Assembly: GCA_017560085.1 (NCBI GenBank)
Contig: JAFYPA010000025.1
Coordinates: 1 to 64,000, forward strand
DNA from: Clostridia bacterium
Lineage (GTDB): Bacteria; Bacillota; Clostridia; Oscillospirales; CAG-382
Reading direction: 5' to 3'
DNA: 64,000 bases
In this document: piece after piece, positions 37,101-45,700 of the stretch
Numbering within the stretch: position 1 is the first letter of the stretch
Layout: each line of letters begins with the position of its first letter
The notes under the pieces: model-generated
The model's database searches: none
The model's input: the letters and a program-made list of their open reading frames with translations, nothing else
What the model was told of the DNA's origin: nothing
Translations under genes and position numbers: made by a program

Positions 37101-37894
37101 GTGTTTCCGCAGGTACAAACCACAATCTTACCGTAAGAAACTGTGAAATCGGCTGGGGCGGTGGCTCTGTTCAGTCCTATAATACATCCTCCGGCTCTGC
37201 CACAAGATTCGGTAACGGTGTCGAAATCTACGGCGCACTTACCAACTACACCATTGACAACTGTTATGTATACGAAATCTACGATGCAGGTATCACACAT
37301 CAGATTTCGGGCACATCCTCCGGTAACTACTATATGGAGGGCGTATACTACACAAACAACGTTCTTGTCAACTCCACCTACAACATCGAATACTTTATGT
37401 CCATGAACACCGTAAAGGATTCCGCAACGGGCACGGTACCGCTTCAGGAGCGTTATATGAAGAATGTATACTTCACGGACAACATAGTAAGAAAAGCGGG
37501 CTACGGCTGGGGTGTACAGCGTCCCGACAGTGCTCCCTCCAATATCAAGGGCTGGACACATCACAATCTTTCCGATAACTACATCATAGAAGGAAACATC
37601 TTCGACAGATGTCTTGACCTTCAGAACTTCCGTACCGACTACAATGTTATGCTCGGTACGACATACGAGTCCTCCACGCCTTATATGAAGAACAACATCT
37701 TCGTTCAGACGCCCGGCAGAATTCTTATGACCTTCCACAAGACAAGCTATATGACAGACCTCAATTCCGAGGAGCTTCTCACAAAGCTTGCAGGCCCCGG
37801 CAACAAGGTATACTTCTACCCCGACGACGAAAAGGAATACTGGGGCAATGTCCACTGGAGAGATCTTGAGGCTATAAGAGAAAACAAGAAATAA
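34196..37894 (+). CDS. Giant SLH / beta-helix surface protein 2
   Basis: Encodes 1232 residues, ATG 34196. Signal peptide 1-26. Two beta-rich modules (about 35-190 and 310-470) enclose an InlB-type repeat (about 240-300; LPENTFTREGYTFAGW). About 490-640 is a divergent SLH region (YTDVKSGDWFLPYVSYLESK; TRASAVNLALNIM) that may be partly degenerate. The beta-helix part begins near 700 (THYVSSSGGSGTTGSSSEDN) and continues to the end with repeated Asn-rich turns (NHNLTVRNCEIGWGGG; TIDNCYVYEIYDAGITHQI). Unlike paralogs 1 and 4 it has no C-terminal module. A TATAAT lies at 34146-34151. It is 34 bases ahead of the SbcD-like gene. Confidence 0.88.
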   Translation: MKLGKLLSILLCAYAVMTLAVMSVSADSTFGVNVKLDGSQFVSAYGVAKSHDGLVTLKTATLTDGYQYDDVTRVVKIVPNKSYTGTNPIGIKHTSVASMQYTLKDIKYVRYYYYYTGDYSGRAKLVLPASEFNLTKDCVVYSMETLEKNRWTYLTFNIEDVIYGYVYTGGSLANMQFYPFGDTKPSALSSDELLLREIYLWGKDNVNTLAALSSGTLVPRYPVSFVPGRSDSVGTAPETVWVEVGEEIILPENTFTREGYTFAGWICGVGSKVMQPGDKYVVEERKRVGGPDTATLDFIANWQPIKEEEGVALLPAVNRVGYTAFCGGIVDGRKYGSLTRPVMFDGLETVKFTYDENGKDVSKYQVSFDGWTWNTLPLDLAHYKCLIIPYYYKTSGTKSFIPLMNMLGGSDRALSKSYTVSSSTGNLKRNQWAVMAFTFDYETNAGLNKLIQWDYSTVVNQIHFWMFGNGKASSLVPGDELYLGDFVFLNYVPEKLSTLTFSKGFLTGDEDGYARPLDELTNAEAASILAKSNGFTVGSEASYTATTYTDVKSGDWFLPYVSYLESKGILPGKGKFNPNAKCPFDDYVEWTVKASAGGAASDGDFGKLPVSESAAGITRASAVNLALNIMKGVSYNTSDAQKIIGDEALYPDVSKNQWFYPDIVFSSLPTLSYTVNGDSKVVDVYYNKPVKEEDFPQDKLDEGSKYVAELDRLTIDRINEILLSDSQYTQKKGGRTHYVSSSGGSGTTGSSSEDNPIYVKTLNEASSIPLAPGDVVLFKRGDVFRGNLTAQAGVTYSAYGSGDKPKLITSPENASGKDKWELYYSDETGKKIWKFKNGELPDIGAINLISDGGEHLIAYKEIPSYYANTFWVRGKVEMEEYDVITQLDNDYEFVHLAQYQPGSDYEKLSLSGGVPANNAVGPIYLRCDDGNPGTLYPRIEFNGDYHTIRCNGDSITIDNLCLLYFGRHGVSAGTNHNLTVRNCEIGWGGGSVQSYNTSSGSATRFGNGVEIYGALTNYTIDNCYVYEIYDAGITHQISGTSSGNYYMEGVYYTNNVLVNSTYNIEYFMSMNTVKDSATGTVPLQERYMKNVYFTDNIVRKAGYGWGVQRPDSAPSNIKGWTHHNLSDNYIIEGNIFDRCLDLQNFRTDYNVMLGTTYESSTPYMKNNIFVQTPGRILMTFHKTSYMTDLNSEELLTKLAGPGNKVYFYPDDEKEYWGNVHWRDLEAIRENKK

Positions 37895-37928
37895 TCCCAC
37901 AAATCCCACACAGCATGAGGTATAAATT

Positions 37929-39020
37929 TTGATTAAACTCGTACACATATCCGACCTTCATCTCGACACCCCCTTTGCGGGGTGCGACCTTGCCGAAAGA
38001 AGTGCAAGACGGAGCGAGCTCCGTGACGGACTTTCCGCGGTATGCAGATACTGCAAGGAAAACTCGGTACAGCTTCTTCTCATAGCGGGCGACCTTTTCG
38101 AGAGCGACTACACAAGCCGTGAGACCGCACGGTTCGTTGCGGAGTGTCTCGGCACGATTCCCGAAACCCGTGTATTTATTTCGCCCGGGAACCACGACCC
38201 GTACAACGGCGCATCGCCCTACAGATACTGTCAGTTCCCCGACAATGTACACATATTCAGCGGTGAGTCCCTTGAGTCGGTGGAAATTCCCGAGCTTCAC
38301 ACGGCTGTTTACGGCTACGCCTTCACGGGCGAGAGTATGACGGAAAACCCCGTGCACGGAATTCATCCCTTTGACACGGACAGAATCAACATTCTTGTAG
38401 CCCACGGAGATTACGATGTTCCCCGTTCTCCCTATTACAGCATAAGTCATTCGGACATATGCGAAAGCGGACTTGACTATGTGGCGCTCGGTCACATTCA
38501 CAAGCCCTCGGGAATAATGAATGCGGGCGGAACTGTCTGGGCATACAGCGGATGTCTTATCGGCAGAGATTTCGGTGAATGCGGTGAGCGAGGAATGATT
38601 GCGGGCACGATTTCCAAGGAAAGCGGTGCAAATCTCAGCTATATTCCCGTAACGAAAGCGAGCTTTGAGGAGCTTCGTATAGATACGAATGACAAGTCCA
38701 TTGACGAGGCAATTGAGGAAGCAAGGCGTCTTCGCTCGGAGCTTGCCTCTGAGTGCAGGGTAAGGATAACTCTTTGCGGAACGGACAGGGCAAGGCTTGA
38801 CATAATCCGTCAGAATCTTCTTTCCGATGCGACTATGGGCTTTTGCGAGGTTCTTGAGGAAATTTCCGAATCTGCGGTATTTGAGGAAATTGCGGATGAA
38901 TTCTCCATGCGTGGAGAATTTGCGAGGAGGCTTCGTCCGTACATTGAGTCCGAGGATGAGAGTGTAAGGGAAACTGCGGAAATGGCGTTGAGGCTTGGAC
39001 TTGAGGCGTTGAAGAAGTAG
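37929..39020 (+). CDS. SbcD/YhaO-like DNA repair metallophosphoesterase
   Basis: Encodes 363 residues from a TTG start at 37929, with GAGGT upstream. Calcineurin-like phosphoesterase motifs are in order: D9-L-H11 (HISDLHLD), GDLFE, GNHDP, HGD and GHIHKP. The C-terminal third is a charged helical cap (about 290-363). YhaO/SbcD proteins work as nucleases with an SbcC/YhaN-type ATPase, but no such gene follows; the next gene is a DUF5071-like one behind repeats. It may pair with an ATPase elsewhere. Confidence 0.88.
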   Translation: MIKLVHISDLHLDTPFAGCDLAERSARRSELRDGLSAVCRYCKENSVQLLLIAGDLFESDYTSRETARFVAECLGTIPETRVFISPGNHDPYNGASPYRYCQFPDNVHIFSGESLESVEIPELHTAVYGYAFTGESMTENPVHGIHPFDTDRINILVAHGDYDVPRSPYYSISHSDICESGLDYVALGHIHKPSGIMNAGGTVWAYSGCLIGRDFGECGERGMIAGTISKESGANLSYIPVTKASFEELRIDTNDKSIDEAIEEARRLRSELASECRVRITLCGTDRARLDIIRQNLLSDATMGFCEVLEEISESAVFEEIADEFSMRGEFARRLRPYIESEDESVRETAEMALRLGLEALKK

Positions 39021-39288
39021 GCAATAAAATGTTATTCGGGGAGCAGGCTGTCAGGGTTTGCTCCTTTGAAAATAGGTAATAGTGAAGAGTGAAGAGTGAA
39101 TAAGTAAGGTGAAAATTTTTCGGGGGAAAAATTTTTATTTATTTTAAATTGGTACAGTGCGAATTACATTCGTTGCGATTCCTATTACTTGGCACAAAGA
39201 AGGAGAGTTTTCGAAATATACAATTAGGCTAAAACAGGCAATGAAAGGATATATTCCGACAACTTAATTACATAATGGAGGGTTTTTT
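39021..39288. other. A/T-rich repeat-bearing gap
   Basis: This holds a short GTGAAGAGTGAAGAGTGAA tandem stretch and the left arm (39108-39151) of an inverted repeat whose other arm is at 39812-39855. No gene is seen. Confidence 0.6.
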
Positions 39289-39855
39289 ATGCATGCTATA
39301 GATGAGTTGATAAAAATGCTATATGCAGTTAATCCACAAGAAATCCAGAATGAAGGTATTCGGCTTGCGCGTGAAGTGGAGCATATTGCGGTTTTTATTC
39401 TACCACCGGACAGTGGGGCTTGGGAAAACTGCGCTAAAATTCTCGCAGAACGAGATGATAAAACACTAAAACCTTATTTAATAGATATTTTTGAATGGTT
39501 GATGGATATGACTTATCCAGGGGCTTTCATTATATATGACAGATTATTAAGGTATGAAAAGAATCAACATTTTTTTTGGTGTGTGGAAATGTGTACAAAA
39601 TATGCAAAGGTGATAAACGAGTATCCTTGGTATCACAATATGATCTCATTAATTGGCGGTAAAGATGAGTGGGATAAATTATAGTTGATTGTTTGGTTAA
39701 TTATCCGACCCGAACGCAGAAATTCATAAAGTTCTGTTTTTGGTAAAATTCCGATGTGGTAGCCGTAAGTTTTGTTGAATTTCCGTGCAGAATAACAAAT
39801 TCGCACAGCAACAATTTTAAATAATAAAAATTTTTCTTACAGAAAAATTTTCACC
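39108..39855. repeat. Inverted repeat flanking the DUF5071-like gene
   Basis: The arms are 39108-39151 and 39812-39855. Each reads GGTGAAAATTTTT, a short variable part, then AAAAATTTTTATT and TTTAAATTG or close variants, in opposite orientation. Similarity extends some 20 bases further inward (GTGCGAATT). A third, direct copy lies at 7986-8034. The unit encloses one A/T-rich gene. Confidence 0.65.
39289..39684 (+). CDS. DUF5071-like protein (immunity-type)
   Basis: Encodes 131 residues, ATG 39289 after GGAGGG. The central part (PYLIDIFEWLMDMTYPGA) matches the pattern of DUF5071, a small helical family often found among putative immunity or contact-dependent accessory genes. No toxin gene is adjacent. 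Base and codon use are visibly more A/T-rich than in the neighbours, and the gene is bracketed by inverted repeats, so it looks acquired. The family call is by pattern only. Confidence 0.65.
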   Translation: MHAIDELIKMLYAVNPQEIQNEGIRLAREVEHIAVFILPPDSGAWENCAKILAERDDKTLKPYLIDIFEWLMDMTYPGAFIIYDRLLRYEKNQHFFWCVEMCTKYAKVINEYPWYHNMISLIGGKDEWDKL

Positions 39856-39888
39856 TAAATTCCGAATTTCAAGATTGCGAAGCAATCC

Positions 39889-39920
39889 CATTATGCATTA
39901 TGCATTATGCATTATGCATT
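39889..39920. repeat. 9-bp tandem repeat (CATTATGCA)n
   Basis: About three and a half copies of a 9-bp unit stand 50 bases before copA. They are preceded by AAGATTGCGAAGCAATC and followed by GAATCCTTCGGATTC, both small palindromes. The same unit occurs, inverted, at 42504, 46878 and 50782. Confidence 0.85.
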
Positions 39921-39970
39921 GGAAAGAATCCTTCGGATTCTTTCCCTCCCATCCCGAAAGGTGGTATAAT

Positions 39971-42505
39971 ATGTCAGAAACAAAATCATATACAGTCAGC
40001 GGAATGACCTGTGCCGCTTGCAGTGCGAGAGTGGAGAAGGCGGCTCTGGGCGTTGACGGAGTTGAAAGCTGTGCCGTGAATCTTCTTACGGGGAGTATGA
40101 CGGTTACGGGCGAAATGACCGACATAGCTGTGATTTCTGCCGTGGAAAAGGCGGGATACGGATGTATTTGCGCTGACGGTGGTTCTCGCAGAGAGACAGG
40201 GAAAAGTGATAGCGGTAATGCTTATGAAAAGGAATCACGGGTGCTGATTTCACGGCTTTTGTCCTCGCTTGGGTTCCTTGCGGTGCTGATGTACTTCTCT
40301 ATGGGACATAATATGCTCGGACTTCCGCTTCCTTCCTTCTTTGACGGCAATCCCATTGCCGTGGGACTTGTGCAGATGCTATGCGCTCTTGCGGTTATGA
40401 TTATCGGCGGAAGATTCTTTGTCAGCGGTGCAAAATCGGTTTTGAGGCTTTCTCCCAATATGGACGCCCTTGTGGCAATCGGATCGGGGGCGGCGTTTGT
40501 GTACAGTACTGCGGTGCTGTTTGTTATGAGCGACTACGCCTTTAAGGGCGAGATTGCTATGGCAAGCCATCAGCTCCATAACCTCTACTTCGAGTCTGCG
40601 GCTATGATTCTTGCACTTGTTACAGTCGGAAAAGCACTCGAGGCACGCTCAAAGGCTAAAACGGGCGACGCGCTCCGAGGACTTCAAAGCCTTATGCCTG
40701 AAACGGCTACCGTTATCCGTGACGGAGTTGAGGTTAAAATCCCCGTTGCCGAGCTCGTTCCGGGGGATGTCTTCATTGTAAGACCGGGCGAGCAGATTTC
40801 CACAGACGGCTTTATCATTGAGGGTCATACCGCCGTCAACGAATCGGCTGTCACCGGCGAGAGCGTGCCTGCGGAAAAAAGCGTCGGCGATACCGTCACC
40901 GGTGCTACAGTCAATACCTCGGGCTTTATAAAATGCCGTGCAACAAGAGTCGGTAACGATACCGTGCTTTCAAAAATAATAGAAACCGTCAGCGATGCTA
41001 ACGCAACTAAAGCTCCAATTGCAAAGACTGCAGATAAGGTCGCTTCCGTGTTTGTTCCTGCGGTTATGGGCGTGGCGCTTGTTACCGCAATCGTGTGGCC
41101 AGTACTCGGTCAAAGCTTCGGATTTGCTCTTGCAAGAGCGGTTTCCGTGCTTGTTATAAGCTGTCCCTGCTCGCTGGGACTTGCAACTCCCGTTGCCATT
41201 ATGGTGGGAAGCGGTGTCGGTGCGAAAAACGGCATCCTCTTCAAGAGTGCGGAAATGCTCGAAATCTGCGGAAGAGTCAATACCGTGGTGCTTGACAAAA
41301 CAGGCACCGTCACAAGCGGAAGCCTTGCGGTAAACGGCGTTTATCCCGAAAAGGGAGTTTCCTCGGACGAGCTTCTTTCTGTCGCTCTCACCCTTGAGGA
41401 GAAAAGCGAGCATCCGCTTGCAAGGGCGGTTGTTGATTTCTGCAATTCCAAGGGAATCAAAAGTAAAAGCTGCGACGACTTCTGCGCAGACGTCGGAAGC
41501 GGTGTCCGCTGTGTGATAGAAACCAAGCCCTGCTTCGGCGGTAAAATAGGCTATCTCGAGGAAAAGGGCATAAATATTCCCGCGGGAGCAAAGGAAAAGG
41601 CGGACAGCCTTTCCGAAAAGGGCAGTACACCTCTGTTTTTCGCCTGTGGCGGAAAATATCTCGGAATCATCTCCGCCGCGGATACCATAAAGCCCGACAG
41701 TAAATTCGCAGGAGAAGCCTTCAGAAAAATGGGCATCGAAACGGTGCTTCTCTCCGGTGACAACGCCCTTGTGACAAGGGCAATCGCCGAAAAGGCGGGC
41801 ATAGAAAGGGCAATTTCCAACGCAACTCCCTCGGAGAAGGCGGATAGGATTACCGAGCTTCGCAAAAACGGTAAGGTCGCAATGGTCGGTGACGGAATCA
41901 ACGATGCCCCCGCACTTGCATCTGCGGATGTGGGTATGGCAATCGGTACGGGAACGGACGTTGCCAGAGATACGGCGGGCGTTATTCTTATGAACGGAAG
42001 CCTTGTTTCCGCAGTTAACGGCATTAAGCTTTCCCGCGCGGTGCTTCGCAATATAAAGCAGAATCTGTTCTGGGCGTTTTTCTATAACTGCATAGGCATT
42101 CCCGTGGCGGCAGGCGCGCTCTCGCCCGTCGGAATTACACTGAGTCCCATGATAGGTGCTCTGGCTATGGGTCTTTCAAGTGTATTTGTGGTTTCAAATG
42201 CGTTAAGGCTTAACTCGTTCAGAGCGGAAAAGGCGGAAATTGCCGAAAACACCGAAAAACGGACAACAGAAATAATTATTGAAGAATCCACGGAGGAAAA
42301 CACAATGGAAAAAGTATTTGAAGTAAAGGGCATGATGTGCCACCACTGCGAAAATCACGTAAAGAAGGCACTTGAGGCAATCGACGGCGTTACCGAGGCA
42401 ATTGCAAGTCACACAGAGGGCAAGGTTACGGTTAAGCTTTCGGGAGACGTTGCGGATGAGGTGATTAAGTCTGCAATAGTTGAAGAAGGATATGAGGTTG
42501 GATAA
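39971..42505 (+). CDS. copA: Copper-exporting P1B-type ATPase with a C-terminal CopZ-like domain
   Basis: Encodes 844 residues from ATG 39971 (MSETKSYTVSGMTCAAC), which has AAAGGTGG. A longer in-frame start would run through the tandem repeat and is rejected. The N-terminal heavy-metal domain has C14 and C17. Eight membrane helices follow, with the CPC motif C398-P-C400 and the phosphorylation site D442 (DKTGT). GDGINDAPAL, and the helix 7-8 residues NCIGIPVAAG, agree with copper(I) export. A linker rich in Glu and Thr joins a second heavy-metal domain (residues 779-844, GMMCHHC), unusual at the C-terminus, and it has its own internal start (see next entry). Confidence 0.95.
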   Translation: MSETKSYTVSGMTCAACSARVEKAALGVDGVESCAVNLLTGSMTVTGEMTDIAVISAVEKAGYGCICADGGSRRETGKSDSGNAYEKESRVLISRLLSSLGFLAVLMYFSMGHNMLGLPLPSFFDGNPIAVGLVQMLCALAVMIIGGRFFVSGAKSVLRLSPNMDALVAIGSGAAFVYSTAVLFVMSDYAFKGEIAMASHQLHNLYFESAAMILALVTVGKALEARSKAKTGDALRGLQSLMPETATVIRDGVEVKIPVAELVPGDVFIVRPGEQISTDGFIIEGHTAVNESAVTGESVPAEKSVGDTVTGATVNTSGFIKCRATRVGNDTVLSKIIETVSDANATKAPIAKTADKVASVFVPAVMGVALVTAIVWPVLGQSFGFALARAVSVLVISCPCSLGLATPVAIMVGSGVGAKNGILFKSAEMLEICGRVNTVVLDKTGTVTSGSLAVNGVYPEKGVSSDELLSVALTLEEKSEHPLARAVVDFCNSKGIKSKSCDDFCADVGSGVRCVIETKPCFGGKIGYLEEKGINIPAGAKEKADSLSEKGSTPLFFACGGKYLGIISAADTIKPDSKFAGEAFRKMGIETVLLSGDNALVTRAIAEKAGIERAISNATPSEKADRITELRKNGKVAMVGDGINDAPALASADVGMAIGTGTDVARDTAGVILMNGSLVSAVNGIKLSRAVLRNIKQNLFWAFFYNCIGIPVAAGALSPVGITLSPMIGALAMGLSSVFVVSNALRLNSFRAEKAEIAENTEKRTTEIIIEESTEENTMEKVFEVKGMMCHHCENHVKKALEAIDGVTEAIASHTEGKVTVKLSGDVADEVIKSAIVEEGYEVG
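42305..42505 (+). CDS. Possible internal translation product: CopZ-like copper chaperone
   Basis: An in-frame ATG at 42305 (codon 779 of copA) is preceded by GGAGG at 42292-42296, 8 bases away, an excellent ribosome site. Starting there gives 66 residues, MEKVFEVKGMMCHHC onwards, the size and fold of a complete CopZ copper chaperone with its CxxC metal site. The same message could thus yield both the pump and a free chaperone. It might instead be the scar of a fused copA-copZ gene pair. Only the sequence signal is seen; expression is inferred. Confidence 0.6.
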   Translation: MEKVFEVKGMMCHHCENHVKKALEAIDGVTEAIASHTEGKVTVKLSGDVADEVIKSAIVEEGYEVG

Positions 42506-42561
42506 TGGATAATGCATAATGCATAATGCATAATGCATAATCAAGACTGCTTCGCAGTCTT
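42504..42561. repeat. 9-bp tandem repeat plus hairpin after copA
   Basis: Four copies of an AATGCATAAT-type 9-bp unit directly abut the copA stop codon, followed by AAGACTGCTTCGCAGTCTT (42543-42561), a perfect hairpin also found at 16991-17009. Confidence 0.85.
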
Positions 42562-42733
42562 AGGTGAAGATTTTTCGGGGAGCTCGGTGTGGGCTTCCCG
42601 ATTTTGCTTATTAAAAAAGTACATTTTTGATAAAATATATTAAAATATGATACTTTTTACTATTTACTTTTGACAAAATATAGTGTATAATAAAATTGTC
42701 TTAATATATTTCTATAAAGAAAGGAAGAAAAAC

Positions 42734-45700
42734 ATGAAAAAGACAGCAAAGCTTTTGAGCGTGATTCTTGCCGTTATTATGATGACAACCATGATTCCGG
42801 TAACTATGCTCAATTCTATGGCAGCTCCCACATCCTCGACCGTTGTTTACATTATGGCAGACGGCTCGGGTAACGGTACTGCTCCCGATAAGCCTACAAC
42901 TCTTGTTAAGGCTATCACAACTCTCGATGCCGCAGGTGGCGGTACAATAGTACTTGTAGGACCTACAAATCTTACAAGCAACATTCTTCTCGGTAACAAC
43001 TCCCCCGACATCACAATCAAGGTTACATCCGTGTACGGTGGCGTTGACTACAGAGAAACAGCAAATGCGGCTCTCGTATTTACAAAGGACTGGATTAACG
43101 TATCCTCCAAAAATGTATTTGAATACGAGAACATAAATTTCCTTATGCAGGGTGCAAACTGCTCCTTCTTCGGTAACGGCTTCCCGCTTACCTTCGGTAA
43201 GGGTGTTAAGGTTATTATCGCAGAGGGCCGCGATGCCAAGGATGTAAAGAACTATCCCAACATCTATGGTGGCTCCGCACACGACCTTTCAGGTACAACA
43301 AACTTCCCCGCACATACATCCATCACCGTTCTTTCCGGTACATTCAGAAGTGTATATCCCAGCGGCTTCGGTACTGAGGCAAAGCCCAGACCTTCTCTCT
43401 CCGCAACACTTGCTATCTCCTCCAAGGTTAAGATTATGCACGCCCTCGGATATGAGTACAACGCTCCTCACTCCAAGATTGAAGGCGATGTTACTCTTAT
43501 CACAATCGACGGCAGGCACGAAGCTCTCAAGCACGATACCGAAAAGAAGGTTGTTGAGGTTTCAGGCGGTAACGGTCACGTTTCCGGTATCGCGCCCGGC
43601 AAGGTAATGATCTGTGCCGACACAGGCTATGCCGCAAAGATTGGCGACAAGGTTGTTCCCAACGGCGCTTACGAGTTCGATGGTGCTGAGCTCAAGGTTA
43701 CATTCGTTGAGTCCGACATCAACAGGGAAGCAGAGCTTGCTCTCACACGCCCCACACTTCCCGCCGCAATTCCCGGAGAATACATCAAGGGCTATGACAA
43801 CGGCGACGGAACATTCTCCTTCAAGCCCTCGGGCAACATCACGATTGCAGAGGCTTCCACAATCCTTGTCCGTCTTATGACAACAGAGGACGCAATCAAG
43901 GGTCAGTACACAACAGATAAGGCAAAGGAAAGCGACTGGTTCTACAACAACATCGCATACCTCGATGCTTACGGCTCCTTCGACACATTCGACAACTTTG
44001 ACGGCAACCGTCAGATTACAAGAGCGGAATTCGTAAAGCTTGTTTCTCTCTACAGAAAGATACTTGCAAAGACTACGGAAGAAATCAAGTTCACCGACGT
44101 TTCTGCAGACTACAAGTATGCAGACTGCATCAAGACCGCTACAATGGGTAAGATTGTAAACGGCTACGACAACGGTGACGGCACATTCTCCTTCAAGCCC
44201 GACGCTCCCATCACAAGAGCAGAGGTTGTAACGGTTATCAACAGAATCTTTGATATGGCTGACCTTGCTCCCATCAAGTACAAGGACAAGCTTCCCAACT
44301 TCTCCGACGTTGACATTACTCACTGGGCAGCATACCAGATTATTGCTGCGGCAGGCGGTAAGGATAAGCCCGCTGAAAAGCAGGAAATCACAGGTACAGG
44401 TGAGGTTGAGCACACAGTTGCAGGTAATGTTGTATTCGTTAAGGACGGTGGCGAGGGCGACGGCTCCTCCGCTGAAAAGGCAACAACCTGGAACAAGGGT
44501 GTGGGACTTATCAAGGAAAGCGGTACAGTAGTTGTCTGCGGTCCTGTTGAGTTCAACTCCAACTTCAGATTCTCCGGCGGTCATACCGGCACACAGATTA
44601 TCACATCCGTTTACGACGGTGTTGACTACAGAGCAACAGCAGATGCGGCTATCATCTTCGGCTCCAACTGGAGAAATGGTGTTCCCGCAGGTACAACAAT
44701 TTTCGATAACATCGCATTTATTTCAAAAGGTTCAAACTGCTCCATCTACTGCGACAACCAGAACGTAACCTTCGGTAAGGACGTTGTATGTGTAATTGAA
44801 AGCGGTGCTCCCATCGCTCTCTACGGTGGCTCTGCAAACGACCTGAGCGCTTGTGTAAACTACATTGATTCTACAAGCACAGCAGTTGCACACACCGGCA
44901 ATTACTTTGCAAACCTCACAATTAACGGCGGTACATGGGGTAACATCTCCGGTACAGGTAACGGCAGTGAAGCAAAGCCCAGAGAAAACAACGGCTCTGC
45001 AATCACAATTTCCGGCGAAGTAATCGCAGGCTCTATTACCTGCGGTAACAGCACAACTATGGGTAAAAGAGTAAACGGTCTTCGTACACTCGTACTCAAC
45101 AACTACGGCGCTGCTACAATCGATCCCGTTCACTATGACATCATTGTAAGCGTTAAGGCTGAGGCTGAAGCTAAGGTTGTAGGCATGACAAAGGAAAGCG
45201 TTACTATCCTTGTTACAGCCAACGACGGCTCCAAGGTTCAGGGCGTTAACGACGACGGCACAATCACATTCGAGGGTGAAGGCTCTCTTATCGTTACAGG
45301 CACAGGCAACGCAATCACAGCCGTAAAGGGTGGCAAGACTGCAATTGACGGCGTTGTTGACGAAAACGTTGAGTTTGTAACAGACGAATATCTCAAGGAG
45401 CTTGATGCTCGTCAGGCACAGAGAAAGGCAGAAATTCTCGCAACAGTTTCCACAATCAAGCCCAAGGAAGGCAAGAAGGCATACTATGTTTCCTCCTCCG
45501 CAGGTAACGACGAAAACGACGGTCTTTCCGCTGACAAGCCCTTCAAGACAATCACAAAGGTAAATGCGGCAAATCTCGTACCGGGCGACGTTGTTTACTT
45601 CAAGCGCGGCGACGAATGGAGAGGTACAACTCTTAAGGCAAAGAACGGCGTATCCTACACAGCATACGGCGAAGGCGCAAAGCCCGTAATCAGCCTTTCT

